Source: Nothopassalora personata (Eukaryota > Ascomycota > Dothideomycetes > Mycosphaerellales > Mycosphaerellaceae). Taken from it: 64,000 nt of DNA. Location of the stretch: positions 2,790,001 through 2,854,000 of the forward strand of contig CM066296.1 in the NCBI GenBank assembly GCA_033816765.1, in the 5' to 3' direction. The notes below the pieces were generated by a model that worked only from the letters and a program-made list of their open reading frames with translations, made no database searches and was not told the origin of the DNA. The number at the start of each line of letters is the position of its first letter. Within the stretch, counting starts at the first letter, position 1. A program made the translations under genes and the position numbers. Shown in pieces: positions 21,502 through 31,182 of the stretch.

Positions 21502-23068
21502 GTGAAGAATGGGATTGGTCTCTGGAACAGGAAACCAGCTAATGTATGATATGTACAATGACTGTAGTATATAGATTCGACATTTGAAATGCTATGAAGA
21601 GGCCCTCTTCTCTGGCTGGCGAGGCTCTGCGACGAACCCGCGACTTCGAGCCTTGGCATGAGGCCGTTCCGTGCCAGCCTGTCGGGCGTGTCAATCCAGC
21701 TGTGACGCACGCTCCTCAACCAGCATTCGAACCAGACTTTATATCATCCTTAAGCTTGGAGCACCTCGAAATCAGCAGCACTTCAAAACAACACGGTCCT
21801 CTTCCGGAATAGCAACGACACAGCTGGGCTGCACTATTGGAAGCTCTGGCACCGCAAAGATTGGGACAAATGTGGGACGCTTCGCTATTCTCTCACAGAA
21901 GCAGGCTACCATCATGTCTAAAATACAAGCTTGCAACGGCTGAGCTACCTTTGGGGCCGCGTTCAGCGAGGTCTCATGTTCTAGGATGTACACGACCACA
22001 CGCATTTCCGCATTTTCAATATTGCAAGAAAGATAGAGATCTCACCACACATGAAGCAGTCGAGGATAAGACTGCGGGCTTTGATCGGAAGTATCGATGA
22101 CGAGGGCACCACGTTTGCCAAGTTTTGTCGTTTGCTGCGGAGCCGAGACTGTCGGCAAGCGTTGGCAGCTGGATGTTAAGGTAGATGCACAGCCCAAAGT
22201 CTCTGTGGATATGGTCAAGCCAGATATCAAGCATGAGCAGCTTATACCGCGAAAGGCTGGCAAGCAAGCTCTGTTTGAGCTGCGACGCTGAGCTCTGCAG
22301 AAGGTTATCTTCTACGGGGTCTAGGCACCGGCCAAAGAGTGCCCTTATCTTAATGCGGCAACGAGACCACATCATTGTATGCCGTTCCCAAGCCACCCCA
22401 CCTTTTCGCCCATGACAATCCGGTAGCAAGCATTTGCGTGTCGACAACCACGATCATCAAGCAGGTCAAAACATTCCTGGCATCACATCGAGCACCAGCT
22501 CTCTCCACGATGGTTCCGCCAAAATCGTGGGACAACGTGGCAGTCGTCGAGCAGAGGACGCAACGACAATATGAGAAGGCGCCCAAAGATGAGAAGGACG
22601 AGGCACTTTGGCGCAGTACTCGCGTGTATCTTTCTCAGGGGAATGTTTGATTTCCGCGATGTTCCTGCAAATCCCTACGTTCCGATGATTGGGTCTTTCC
22701 ACCTCTCACGGATGCTCAGTGACGGCCAATCGAGGCATTGAAGAAAGGAGCGGAAGGCGCTGGGGAGGGGGCTTTAGTAGAGCTTGAGGAGAAAGAAAAA
22801 CTGGAGAAGATGGAAAAATGTCTGTTTTGCGATGGACTGGAGAGGATCTGAATAACACTCATCCAAGGAGGTCAGACAGAATGTGAATTCAGGTTCCTCC
22901 AGTGCTGGCCGGATGTGTACGAGTGGAAGTGCCGCCGAAGGCGATAAGAGGCTTGACATACTATGAACTGGACCTGAAAATTTATGTTATCGGAACTGTC
23001 ATTATTTGAAACTGCTACCTACCACCAACATCTAATCTACAACAACTCACTCCAAATCTATTCTCAGC
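21502..23068. other. Intergenic region with possible gene relics
   Basis: Short plus frames at 22097-22291 (LDVKVDAQPKVSVDMVKPDI) and 22511-22650 (MVPPKSWDNVAVVEQRTQRQ) have protein-like composition but no family match that I know. The last 80 bp form a CA/AT-rich leader for the gene that follows. Confidence 0.35.
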
Positions 23069-23539
23069 ATGCACTTCGAACTATACGCCCAGTATCACAT
23101 TCCCGACGAACGACTTTCGTTCCCCACATCGGTACTGTCAACCAACCTATTCATAATTACTCATATCACCAGGGTCTCAGCCACGTCTTGGGATCAAATG
23201 ACTGCAGCCGAGCAGTGGATGCAGCAACAGTGCGACAAGGACTTCTCGGACGAGAACATCAATAGAATGTTCGGCAGCTTTATCTATTAGCTGCTAGCGT
23301 TGTGGCTACTTTTCGCGGTCCGGAATAAGCTCGAAGAATATCTCACAGCAAAGGCCAAAGGCACAGGTCTGAGGCTCGAGCATCCTGGAGGAAAGTGGAT
23401 CGCTTTTGGAGTGGGAGGTGTTGAAGAGGGAGAAGAAGATTCTGACCTTCATCCCGGGAGGTCAGACGCCACAACGGGAGTGCAGCAAAGTCAGGCTGGA
23501 CCAGATTGTGGGACCGGATCATGTGGCTATCTGAGTTGA
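23069..23539 (+). pseudogene. Small membrane-protein gene interrupted by in-frame TAG
   Basis: From ATG 23069 the frame encodes MHFELYAQYHIPDERLSFPT, then WDQMTAAEQWMQQQCDKDFS and MFGSFIY, then TAG at 23288-23290. It continues without a shift into a hydrophobic LLALWLLFAVRNKLEEYLTA, an apparent transmembrane helix with a basic flank. Further on, a different frame looks more protein-like (LEWEVLKREKKILTFIPGGQ and RLDQIVGPDHVAI), so a frameshift or missed intron near 23370 is also likely. Architecture parallels the small membrane proteins at 12.1 and 14.8 kb, but sequence similarity is not evident. Family unknown. Confidence 0.45.
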
Positions 23540-24019
23540 GATTGATTGGCGAGCATATCTTTTATCAGTCCTGTTACAACGTTATCGCCCCGGACGGGAG
23601 CACGCGATTGAGCTTGATTGTCACAGTACTTTGGGAGGAATCAAATAGAGCACTGATTACTCTTCAAAGTCCACAGGATGCAATACATACTGCCTTTGTC
23701 AAACTAGATAGCTAGTACCTTGGCAAAACAGCTATCTAGTGGAAAGCCTAAACCCACATCTCTTTGTTACCAGAGAACTGGGACCACTGAGAATCGTGCT
23801 AATCGGCTTCTTACACTCATCATGAAACCTTCAATGTCTTCATCGCTCTCAACATCAATTTATTTATATAATGTGCTTCCCCGCTTCGACCTTTTTGAGA
23901 TCATCGACAACCACGCAACCGCCAAGACATCACAAGCCAGTCCTTGAACACCACCTAAACAAGCACAGCTACAACGACAAACACGACGTCCAATACTCGA
24001 CCTCATAGGATACTACAGT
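23540..24019. other. Intergenic region
   Basis: No supported gene. A plus frame at 23506-23715 (LSELRLIGEHIFYQ) overlaps the end of the preceding relic. The 3' part (about 23940-24019) is CA-rich, like a leader for the next gene. Confidence 0.4.
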
Positions 24020-24292
24020 ATGTCCATGATCCACCGTAGGACCCTCGCCCTCCGCGGTGCGCCTCCTGGCGAAACAAACAAAGTGGGCTGTCACGACTCC
24101 GGACTCTGCGGCTCGGCACTGGGCATCGCCTGCTTTATCACACTATGCCTCATTGTGTTCATCGTCTGGAAGATCACTCTATGTGTCAGAGCAAGAACGA
24201 TTGGTATTGATATGGAGGAATCCGACGGGAGAGAGGTCAGAGATGGAAATGAGAACGAGCAGACACTGGTGAGACGTGTTGTCTATGCTTAG
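24020..24292 (+). CDS. Small single-pass membrane protein
   Basis: A 90-residue protein with a basic N-terminus (MSMIHRRTLALRGAPPGETN), two Cys before a membrane helix at about residues 31-54 (ALGIACFITLCLIVFIVW), and an acidic C-terminal tail (MEESDGREVRDGNENEQ). The leader before the ATG is C/A-rich as in expressed fungal genes. The single-pass topology is visible; the function is not recognised. It is the first of two adjacent small membrane-protein genes on the same strand. Confidence 0.5.
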   Translation: MSMIHRRTLALRGAPPGETNKVGCHDSGLCGSALGIACFITLCLIVFIVWKITLCVRARTIGIDMEESDGREVRDGNENEQTLVRRVVYA

Positions 24293-24665
24293 ACACGACA
24301 GGCCGAAGGAATAGAAGGAGATATGGGGCGAGATGGATAGGGAGTGATTGGATGCATGATAATAATGGAGATATAGAGCTGCGATATGAACTGAGGAAGA
24401 TCGGTGCTGTTGAGGACAGTGGTGATGAGGGAAGAGGGTCAGGTCAGGGGTGTCCTCAGGTAGGAGGCATATCGCAATTGATGCCATGGTCAAGACTATT
24501 ATGGAGATCACCACAATTGCATAGACTACATTTTGAACTTCCACAAGTTCGCCTAACTTCTCGCGACCCAAGAAACTCGTCATCATCGCACATCAAGATC
24601 AGCACACTCCACACAACCACTGCACTACTCACGCCACTACCTTCCGCCCACATATCACAACGACC
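24293..24665. other. Spacer between two small membrane-protein genes
   Basis: A 373-bp spacer whose last 100 bp are C/A-rich and probably form the leader of the next gene. No other structure seen. Confidence 0.4.
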
Positions 24666-25055
24666 ATGCCCGTCTCGACCGCGATGGACAGCGCAGTAAT
24701 GGCTTCAACACTCACCACATCAAACTCAAGCTCAAGCGTACATGAATGGTCAAGCAGCGAGCTCACAGAAGAAAGGAAATTCTCAACAATCCTCGGAAGC
24801 ATCATCGGCGCCATCGTCGGCCTCTTCATCCTCTCCTGCATTGTCCGCTACTGGTTGGACAGGCAATCAAAGAAAGTAAGGCAGCAGAGGGAGCGCGAGT
24901 CTGAGGACCGCATGAGAGGTATACGGCATGGTACCCGGCAAGATTCCATTGCTGCTCTTTCGCAGGTGAGAGGGGAGACGAAAGAGGCCGGGGTCTTGAG
25001 AGAGGAGAAAGAGGGGAGGTTTAGGAGGTGGGTTTGGAAGGTCACTGGGATGTAG
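24666..25055 (+). CDS. Small single-pass membrane protein with basic tail
   Basis: A 129-residue protein. A Ser/Thr-rich N-terminal segment (TLTTSNSSSSVHEWSSSELT) is followed by a transmembrane helix at about residues 42-62 (ILGSIIGAIVGLFILSCIVR) and a long basic, charged tail (KVRQQRERESEDRMRGIRHG) ending with RRWVWKVTGM. Composition resembles fungal plasma-membrane or cell-wall sensor stubs, with an O-glycosylatable outside and charged inside, but it is far shorter than known sensors. No homologue recognised. Confidence 0.5.
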   Translation: MPVSTAMDSAVMASTLTTSNSSSSVHEWSSSELTEERKFSTILGSIIGAIVGLFILSCIVRYWLDRQSKKVRQQRERESEDRMRGIRHGTRQDSIAALSQVRGETKEAGVLREEKEGRFRRWVWKVTGM

Positions 25056-25961
25056 GGGAGGAGTGATTGGGTGGGCCAGGGGGTTGGGGAGAGGAGCATG
25101 ATATTTACTGGGTTGCTTGGGACTTCCTTCGTGGCATAGTCTTCACGAGAGTTCACTTTCGAGCTTCGCGAAGCTGCTCCAGCTCGATGCGGGTGAACTG
25201 CTCTTACGAGGTAAGCCCGCGCTGTATGCGACCGTGCAGATATGCCAGTCTTCTCGCATTGTGGGTTGACGGAGGGGCATAGTGGGCGAGATCTAATTCT
25301 GTTCGCAGCCACCAGATGCCACCATGGAGAGGTGGATCAAGTTTCCAGTACTCTTTGTAAAGACAGCGTTGGTCGTGATGCCAGCCTGTGTACTTCGGCC
25401 CGAGAAAGTGTACTTTTTTTGATGGTCGTTGATGTTGTGCGATGTTGTAACATTGTTGGTGAGATTCTTAGCCTGAGGACAAAGTGAGTCAGCTGCGAGC
25501 CCGAGGCTGTGCCAAGACATTGCACTTTCGTTGTATGCCCGATCAAGTCGTTGAACAGTCTGCCGCAACGCAATATGTCGATACGGCGGAGATGCAAGCA
25601 AGAGTGGCAAAAAGTGGAATGTCAATATGCGGCAATAGCGCATGGTCATCAAGTCCGTCTTCGTCTCCCGAGGTACAAACGCTCCCGTGGGTTATCAAGC
25701 TCCCATGTCGCAACTGACCCACTGACGGCATTTCCCTCTATCTACCTGTCACTGCTTGGCTCGCGCTTTTGGGCTGCGCTGGCTACGTCTCTGGCGTTCA
25801 ACTTCGACCCCGAGATGGCCACTGCTTTCAATCGGGCTCTCGCGCGTGTCAGCTGTCCCAGGTCGTTGCTTTGCTATCATGAAGCTTGGAGCACTGGTCT
25901 CAAATCGGAGTATGCACAGCTCGGCTTGCGTGGCATCCTCCACACTTCCTCTATCCATCTC
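25056..25961. other. Intergenic region
   Basis: No supported gene between the small membrane protein and bL31m. Overlapping frames at 25337-25731 and 25509-26072 are not protein-like; the latter is antisense to bL31m exon 2. Confidence 0.45.
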
Positions 25962-26511
25962 TCACTTCTGCCCTCCCTTCCCCTTCCCGCTCTTCACAGC
26001 CTCTTCCCTCTTCCCCGCCGCATCTCCTTTCCCCTCGGCCCCTTTCCCAGCCCCATTGATCAAATCCAATAGACTGTCCTCCGACTGGCTCTGATCTGAT
26101 GCCTCCTCTCCTTCTCGTGCCTAGGATCGTCATCAGTACAGTTTCCTTCCCCGCGCTTCACCCCACGTTCAGAGTCCTCACCTCCTCTCCCTCCTCCAAA
26201 GCCTCCGCATCGAACCCTCTACCGAATCGTGCTCTGAATCTCTTCAACCTTCCAGCCTCATCCTCCTCCACATTCAGCAACTTCTGACTGCTAGGATTCC
26301 ATAGTGGGCTGTTCTTCGTGTCTTTCGTCGACCGGTAGATTGGTGCAGGAGAGGTTGTGCGGTGTGTGAAAGTGCTCCCGTCGCTGAGGGTGATGAGCTG
26401 GGTGAAGGTGTAGGGCTTTTTGGGCCGGCGTAGGAGGGAGGCGTGCCGGATTTGCTGCGTGAGGCGACAGTGGGCGCATTGTATGCGCGAAGAGCTGTGG
26501 GAGATAGACAT
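25962..26511 (-). CDS. MRPL36: Mitochondrial ribosomal protein bL31m
   Basis: Predicted 162-residue component of the mitochondrial large ribosomal subunit, in two exons (26511-26182, 26120-25962). The core RRPKKPYTFTQLITLSDGST and RSTKDTKNSPLWNPSSQKLL is the fungal bL31m signature, after a short presequence-like N-terminus with Cys residues. Exon 1 alone appears to end at 26158, but the frame contains a GTGAGG donor at 26181. A 61-bp intron then joins an exon encoding SDQSQSEDSLLDLINGAGK and a Lys/Gly-rich tail, as expected for the family's C-terminus. The gene is divergent from the large mitochondrial-type protein, 184 bp away. Confidence 0.88.
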
Positions 26512-26695
26512 GGCGGATATGAAGGGATGAATGAGTGAGTGAGTGAGTGAGTGAGTGAGTGAGTGAGTGAGTGAGGTCGTGGTGCTGGTATGGTCAACAA
26601 GACTCCCACATGGGAGGTGGTGCGTGCGAGGGGTGGTTGCGGAGAAACGGGGGTCCGAGAGATGGCCGAGTCCAATCTGGCTCGTTGCGACTTCA
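26512..26695. promoter_or_regulatory. Divergent promoter containing a GAGT microsatellite
   Basis: Only 184 bp separate the bL31m start from the chosen start of the next gene. About 44 bp of it (26532-26575) is a near-perfect TGAG tetranucleotide repeat of about 11 copies. A bidirectional promoter is inferred from the layout. Confidence 0.6.
26532..26575. repeat. (TGAG)11 microsatellite
   Basis: Eleven consecutive TGAG units are directly visible. The repeat lies in the shared upstream region of two divergent genes that both look mitochondrial. Confidence 0.95.
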
Positions 26696-29600
26696 ATGTC
26701 GTTCTGTCTCTCTACGGCACCAGCACCTGCACCTTCAATGCAGCGACTGAGCCCGCCTGCGAGACACTTCCACGCAGCATGTTATCGATGGGCAACCTCT
26801 ACCACGGAGCCTGCCGCAAGGAGGCTACATCCCCGGAAGAGCTTCAAGCACGGCTTTCCTCCCACAACCCGGAGGCACGATGAAGCAACACCGCACCGCC
26901 GGATCCCAGGGCAGTCCTCGTTTCACACCGACGGCAGATCGGCGGGCAAGAGCTCTTCCCGAGCACGCCGACAACGAGAGGTCCGGGATGCAGAGCCAGC
27001 TTCCGACCATGTCCCCAAAGCCGCCAAAGTCCCCAAAGCCGCCATACATCGCGAGGAGAAACGATCCCCGGTACGTATAAGAAAACAACCATACGGCCCA
27101 CGGGAAGATCGAGAGTCGGAAGAGAAACAGCGCGAGCATGCGACGCCACCCACTGCTACCCATATTCCAAAAGCTTTCATGGACGAGACAGTGCAAAGCC
27201 CACTCGCGAAACCGTTCAGCACCTTGGAGCCGCAAGACTTTGTCATCAGATACCGGTCAGCTTCTAGCTTGATGATAGAGGTCGCCATGCCCGAAGACGC
27301 CTTACCTGATCTTGAGCAGCGCTGTAGGCAGGGACTCGAAGATCTCCGTGGCGCGAGAGTTGAGGTTCAGAGGGATGTAGTGAGCACCGTGGATGGTCTG
27401 AAGCTGGTCTCGGTCCTTCTGTCAGGCACATACCATGAAGTGGCTAACAGATGGGCCTTTCTATGGACTAATAATCGCCGCGTACACGCCATAGAGGGCG
27501 TTGTCTCGCGCTTGGACCGTCCATCTGAAACACTACATCATCTTGAGTCGGTCTATCGGATGAAGAAGCCGACTGGTAACGCCTCCCTTGAGCTGAGTGT
27601 CTCTGAGCAGCAATGGATGAGATTTGTAGCTGCTCACGACTTGGATGGCATTGCGCAAGATACGCAGACTAGGATCTACGTGACGGAACCTTCTCTGCGA
27701 CCGGCCTCTACAAACTCAGAACGTCTGGAGCTAGCACGCTCTTTCTCAATCAACGGGAAAAGGCCCAATGTGGTTCAAGCGCATGACAAGATATACTTTG
27801 CGATCCAGCCTGCGACTTCTTCAAATGGCAGCGAGAAGAAGTCCGCTGGGCGAGGGGTTGAAGAGGTCAAAGAGGACACAGCGCCGGTGAAGGGTCGTTG
27901 GTTCGATATTACGGGCTCTACTAGATCCAAGGTCGTAAAGGCTTTGATGGCTGACAAAGGCGCGATGCTTGACGAGGTCAAACGTAACACTGGCTGCAAA
28001 TCTTTCCAAAGATTGAAGAAAGGCAGAGAACTTTTCGAGGCAAAGGGAACTCTGGCTCAGCTCGCAGCAGTGCACGATATACTGGCTCAACGAGTCACTT
28101 CAATATGCAACGAGCTTGGTCTTTCCCCACACAAGGTCAAAACGTTGCCCAAGCACCCGAACGACCGACCGGAGAATATCATCGAAGGAGGACCACAGAC
28201 TGATGACGAAGTCCGGGACAACGTTCGCACGGCTTTCCGTGGTCAATCGCACTCTGTGGTGGTGATCACCTCCACAGAACCCAACGAACCCAACCAAAGC
28301 CTAGGATTTCATGAGCAACTTCGCCACTTTCGAGCCGTGACCGTATCCTCGTTCAACACGGTGACTCTGCATCCTAGGTCTATCATATCTTTCAACCTGA
28401 AGGTACCAAGTCGCAGCTGGGATGCCATACGTCGCTCCCAGCGTTTGCGCGTGCATTTACTTGCTGCAACACCTGGCGGGGCTGAAATCGCGTCTGTTTT
28501 CACTCAACCGTACGAGCACGCCTATGACGGGTTCAGAAGGTTGATACAGATGGGTGTTTTGGTATTGGCCCAGAGACGTGCTTTCCCGCCTCGGATCTTC
28601 AGAGACGGGGATGTTTTGGGCGCCATCAACTGTAACCTACTTTTGGATCAATGCGTTCAGATTGGTGACCACTTCATCGTGGTTGCAGAGGCCGAAAAAT
28701 GTTATCTCGAGGGCCAAGCGGGTCAAGAAGCAGCGACATTCGTGGGAAAGACAGCTGGCTTGTCCTATGCGAATGGAACCTATCAAGTCGCCGGCGTCCC
28801 GATCAAGCCCCCAGTGCTACCTGATCTTGCGCGAGAGGAAGATCTGAAGCAGGAGATCGAGTCTGCTATGAGGTCAAGACAAGGCAATACAATCGATCCC
28901 GAGCTTGATCCGCTCGCGCTTGGTGAACCTCCAGAGCAACGCCCGCATGGCATATATCGCCCTCATGACATACATCGCCCTCATGGCATACATCGCCCTC
29001 ATGGCATACATCGCCCTCATGGCATACATCGCCCTCTCGAGTACTCGGGCAGCACTAAAAAATCTTCCAGGCGGGATGAGCATAGTTATATGGAAGCTGA
29101 CAACGATCCGATATACGCCGCCTTGCGGGCCACGATTGATGCAGAGAAGTCTGGACGCTCATTGCGAAACGAGCCACTATCTCGAGAAGTGGAGGAGGAA
29201 GAGGACGGCTATGACTATGGCTTTGGGTCAACTCCCCAAGCTGACGAGACCTCGCCCTCCAACAATTCGCGCGACACTAGCGGACCTCTTTGGGGGCCTG
29301 AAGACGTAACTCGAGAGGAGTCCGAGCGACTTGCAGAGAATGCCGCGCCTCGAGCGCCGAGCAACCACGTACGGGAATTCAGCAATGCTGGCTCGAAATG
29401 GCCGTATTCGACTCACCCTCGAAGAATGATTCGAGGTCAGCTTGAAGGCCGTCGCAAGTTCTCCACAATGCCAGCAGTACGATCACCCTCCAAAATTAAA
29501 CCTGCGCAGGTTGACCCGTCTGCTCGCAACATGACGGTTGCCGATTTCTTCGGCGTCCCAGACGAGGGTCACGCCCGCCGTCCACGCGTCGACGGCCTGA

Positions 29601-30058
29601 TCCGCGCAAAGCAAAACGCTAGCTCTGCAGAACGCCGACTAGCGGCAAATCCCGATCTTCCGGAGGAAGAAAAGCTTCGACTCCAACGTCAGATACAGAT
29701 TGCCGATCGCAAGATCTCAAAGAGGCTCGCTTGGAGTGCTGCACTTGATCTCCGCGTCATGCTTGACAAGGGAAAAGTCGACTTCAAACGGGCGCAGTTC
29801 CTCGAAACTGCGATTGAGAAGGGACAGGCTACGTTGCTGGAAGATGCGAGGCAGATTAGGGAGCTTCTTAACCACGGAAAGCTTGATCTTGAGAAGTTCA
29901 ATGTTATCAAGAAGCAGCTGGAACAGACTTCGGAGTTGTTGACGACTGAGACGATGAGGTTGAGGCAGGTTGCGGATGAGGAGAATGACTTTTTCGAGGT
30001 TGCCGCTGGGGACGAAGATCAGCATAGAGCCTTCGATGGGTTCAGAGGAAATCGATGA
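26696..30058 (+). CDS. Large putative mitochondrial protein, family not recognised
   Basis: About 1,120 residues, no intron. The N-terminus (MSFCLSTAPAPAPSMQRLSP, then ARHFHAACYRW) is rich in Ala, Arg and Ser and free of acid, like a mitochondrial presequence; the second ATG at 26738 is an alternative start. The middle contains RWFDITGSTRSKVVKALMAD and DEVKRNTGCKSFQRLKKGRE, which resembles a KH-like RNA-binding fold, though this is only suggestive. Near residue 755 five copies of a His-Gly-Ile-His-Arg-Pro hexapeptide occur, encoded by an 18-bp repeat. The C-terminal 150 residues are predicted helical (ERRLAANPDLPEEEKLRLQR). A role in mitochondrial RNA metabolism is a guess from location signal and KH-like region. 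Confidence 0.65.
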   Translation: MSFCLSTAPAPAPSMQRLSPPARHFHAACYRWATSTTEPAARRLHPRKSFKHGFPPTTRRHDEATPHRRIPGQSSFHTDGRSAGKSSSRARRQREVRDAEPASDHVPKAAKVPKAAIHREEKRSPVRIRKQPYGPREDRESEEKQREHATPPTATHIPKAFMDETVQSPLAKPFSTLEPQDFVIRYRSASSLMIEVAMPEDALPDLEQRCRQGLEDLRGARVEVQRDVVSTVDGLKLVSVLLSGTYHEVANRWAFLWTNNRRVHAIEGVVSRLDRPSETLHHLESVYRMKKPTGNASLELSVSEQQWMRFVAAHDLDGIAQDTQTRIYVTEPSLRPASTNSERLELARSFSINGKRPNVVQAHDKIYFAIQPATSSNGSEKKSAGRGVEEVKEDTAPVKGRWFDITGSTRSKVVKALMADKGAMLDEVKRNTGCKSFQRLKKGRELFEAKGTLAQLAAVHDILAQRVTSICNELGLSPHKVKTLPKHPNDRPENIIEGGPQTDDEVRDNVRTAFRGQSHSVVVITSTEPNEPNQSLGFHEQLRHFRAVTVSSFNTVTLHPRSIISFNLKVPSRSWDAIRRSQRLRVHLLAATPGGAEIASVFTQPYEHAYDGFRRLIQMGVLVLAQRRAFPPRIFRDGDVLGAINCNLLLDQCVQIGDHFIVVAEAEKCYLEGQAGQEAATFVGKTAGLSYANGTYQVAGVPIKPPVLPDLAREEDLKQEIESAMRSRQGNTIDPELDPLALGEPPEQRPHGIYRPHDIHRPHGIHRPHGIHRPHGIHRPLEYSGSTKKSSRRDEHSYMEADNDPIYAALRATIDAEKSGRSLRNEPLSREVEEEEDGYDYGFGSTPQADETSPSNNSRDTSGPLWGPEDVTREESERLAENAAPRAPSNHVREFSNAGSKWPYSTHPRRMIRGQLEGRRKFSTMPAVRSPSKIKPAQVDPSARNMTVADFFGVPDEGHARRPRVDGLIRAKQNASSAERRLAANPDLPEEEKLRLQRQIQIADRKISKRLAWSAALDLRVMLDKGKVDFKRAQFLETAIEKGQATLLEDARQIRELLNHGKLDLEKFNVIKKQLEQTSELLTTETMRLRQVADEENDFFEVAAGDEDQHRAFDGFRGNR
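28946..29040. repeat. 18-bp coding minisatellite (5 copies)
   Basis: The unit CCTCATGGCATACATCGC is repeated in frame, with small variations in the first two copies (ATATATCGC and GACATACATC). It encodes a His-Gly-Ile-His-Arg-Pro type hexapeptide inside the large mitochondrial-type protein. The length is a multiple of three, so copy-number change would preserve the frame. Confidence 0.95.
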
Positions 30059-30777
30059 GAGAGTCCCAGCCTAATGTCGACACTGGTCATCGGAGCATGT
30101 GGGCTGCTCGCTCGATATCGCCGACCAGAGCTGTGTTCAGAGGCCATCAGACCACAGCCACGGTCGGGGATGCTTGCTTGGAAGATGCCACTGGACATTG
30201 TCCACGGACATCAGAGCTTGGTCATTGCATCCGACATGAATGGCAAGTGATCGTCAGCGCGGAGTGCGCAGGGTTGCACGATTCTGCTCGATCCGAGCGC
30301 GGCCAGCGTGGCACCATCAAACGATATGCCTACGGAAGGCGTGTTCAAATATGGCGACAGGATCGGCTTCACATCCTTCTTTGTCAAAGGAGAAAGCCAT
30401 CTTCTCAGCTGCATGGCTGCGGAACGTGCCAAGCTTTTTGTGCTCCGATAGCTGAAGACGCCGGGATCGACAACCTTAAACCCACTATCCAAAAGGATGA
30501 CGTCGCGTGTCGACAGACACCGTGGCTGAATGCAGAGCGACAGCACCTTGCCAGGTTTTGTTATCGTTTGTATACCCGAAGTGGTGTAATACCCATTACG
30601 AGTCGACGTCAGTACGACAGGGATTGGTGCGGTGCAAGATGTTGCGCAGAGTGGGGACTGTAGATATAAGGTAGTATCGTTCCTGCCGCCTACCTTCATC
30701 CTTACAACACCAACATAGCAGTGAACATACAATAATCACCCAGATCTCAAACCATCAACTGTCACATCCCAGCAGCA
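30059..30777. other. Intergenic region with an unassigned minus-strand ORF
   Basis: A 173-codon minus frame (30732-30211) contains DVILLDSGFKVVDPGVFSYR and ALGSSRIVQPCALRADDHLP and looks somewhat protein-like. A 202-codon plus frame overlaps it. I cannot decide that either is expressed. The last 60 bp are the C/A-rich leader of the next gene. Confidence 0.35.
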
Positions 30778-31182
30778 ATGGCCCGAACCTCCAAATCCAC
30801 CACCAGCATACCGGGCAAGAAACCCTCCCTCCTCTCCCGCCTGCGCAACAAAAACCAAGCCAAAGTCACAACGACCCAATCCACCAACCCCATCACCGGC
30901 ACAACCACCACAACCCAAACTACAAAGACTCACCCCAACGGCTACGGCTTCCGGGGCCATGGCGGTCGAGGACCCCTCGCATCAAATCATCAACACCATT
31001 ACACCAACACTACGACTGGAGCGCACCCCGTGCAGAAGAGGAAAGTTAGTATGGCTGACCGCGTTAGTGGAGCGATGATGAAGTTGAGGGGGACTGCGAC
31101 GGGTCGGAGTGGTGTTAAGGGGGCAGGGACAAAGAGGATGAAGGGGACGGATGGGAGGGGAACGAGGAGGGTTGTGGTTTGA
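30778..31182 (+). CDS. Conserved small basic protein
   Basis: A 134-residue, very basic, Thr-rich protein: MARTSKSTTSIPGKKPSLLS and RLRNKNQAKVTTT at the start, then NPITGTTTTTQTTKT, and a conserved-looking C-terminal block VSMADRVSGAMMKLRGTATG with KGTDGRGTRR. The pattern (basic head, NPxTGxTTTT, then SGAMMKLKG and a DGRGT end) recalls a family of uncharacterised small proteins common in Pezizomycotina. No function is known to me. The ATG follows a C/A-rich leader ending AGCAATG. Disorder and nucleic-acid binding would fit the composition but are inferred. Confidence 0.65.
   Translation: MARTSKSTTSIPGKKPSLLSRLRNKNQAKVTTTQSTNPITGTTTTTQTTKTHPNGYGFRGHGGRGPLASNHQHHYTNTTTGAHPVQKRKVSMADRVSGAMMKLRGTATGRSGVKGAGTKRMKGTDGRGTRRVVV

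Noticed and set aside
26567..26695. N-terminal extension of the large mitochondrial-type protein
   Set aside because: It begins at a non-ATG codon at the end of the TGAG microsatellite and lacks protein character; ATG starts at 26696 or 26738 fit a presequence better.
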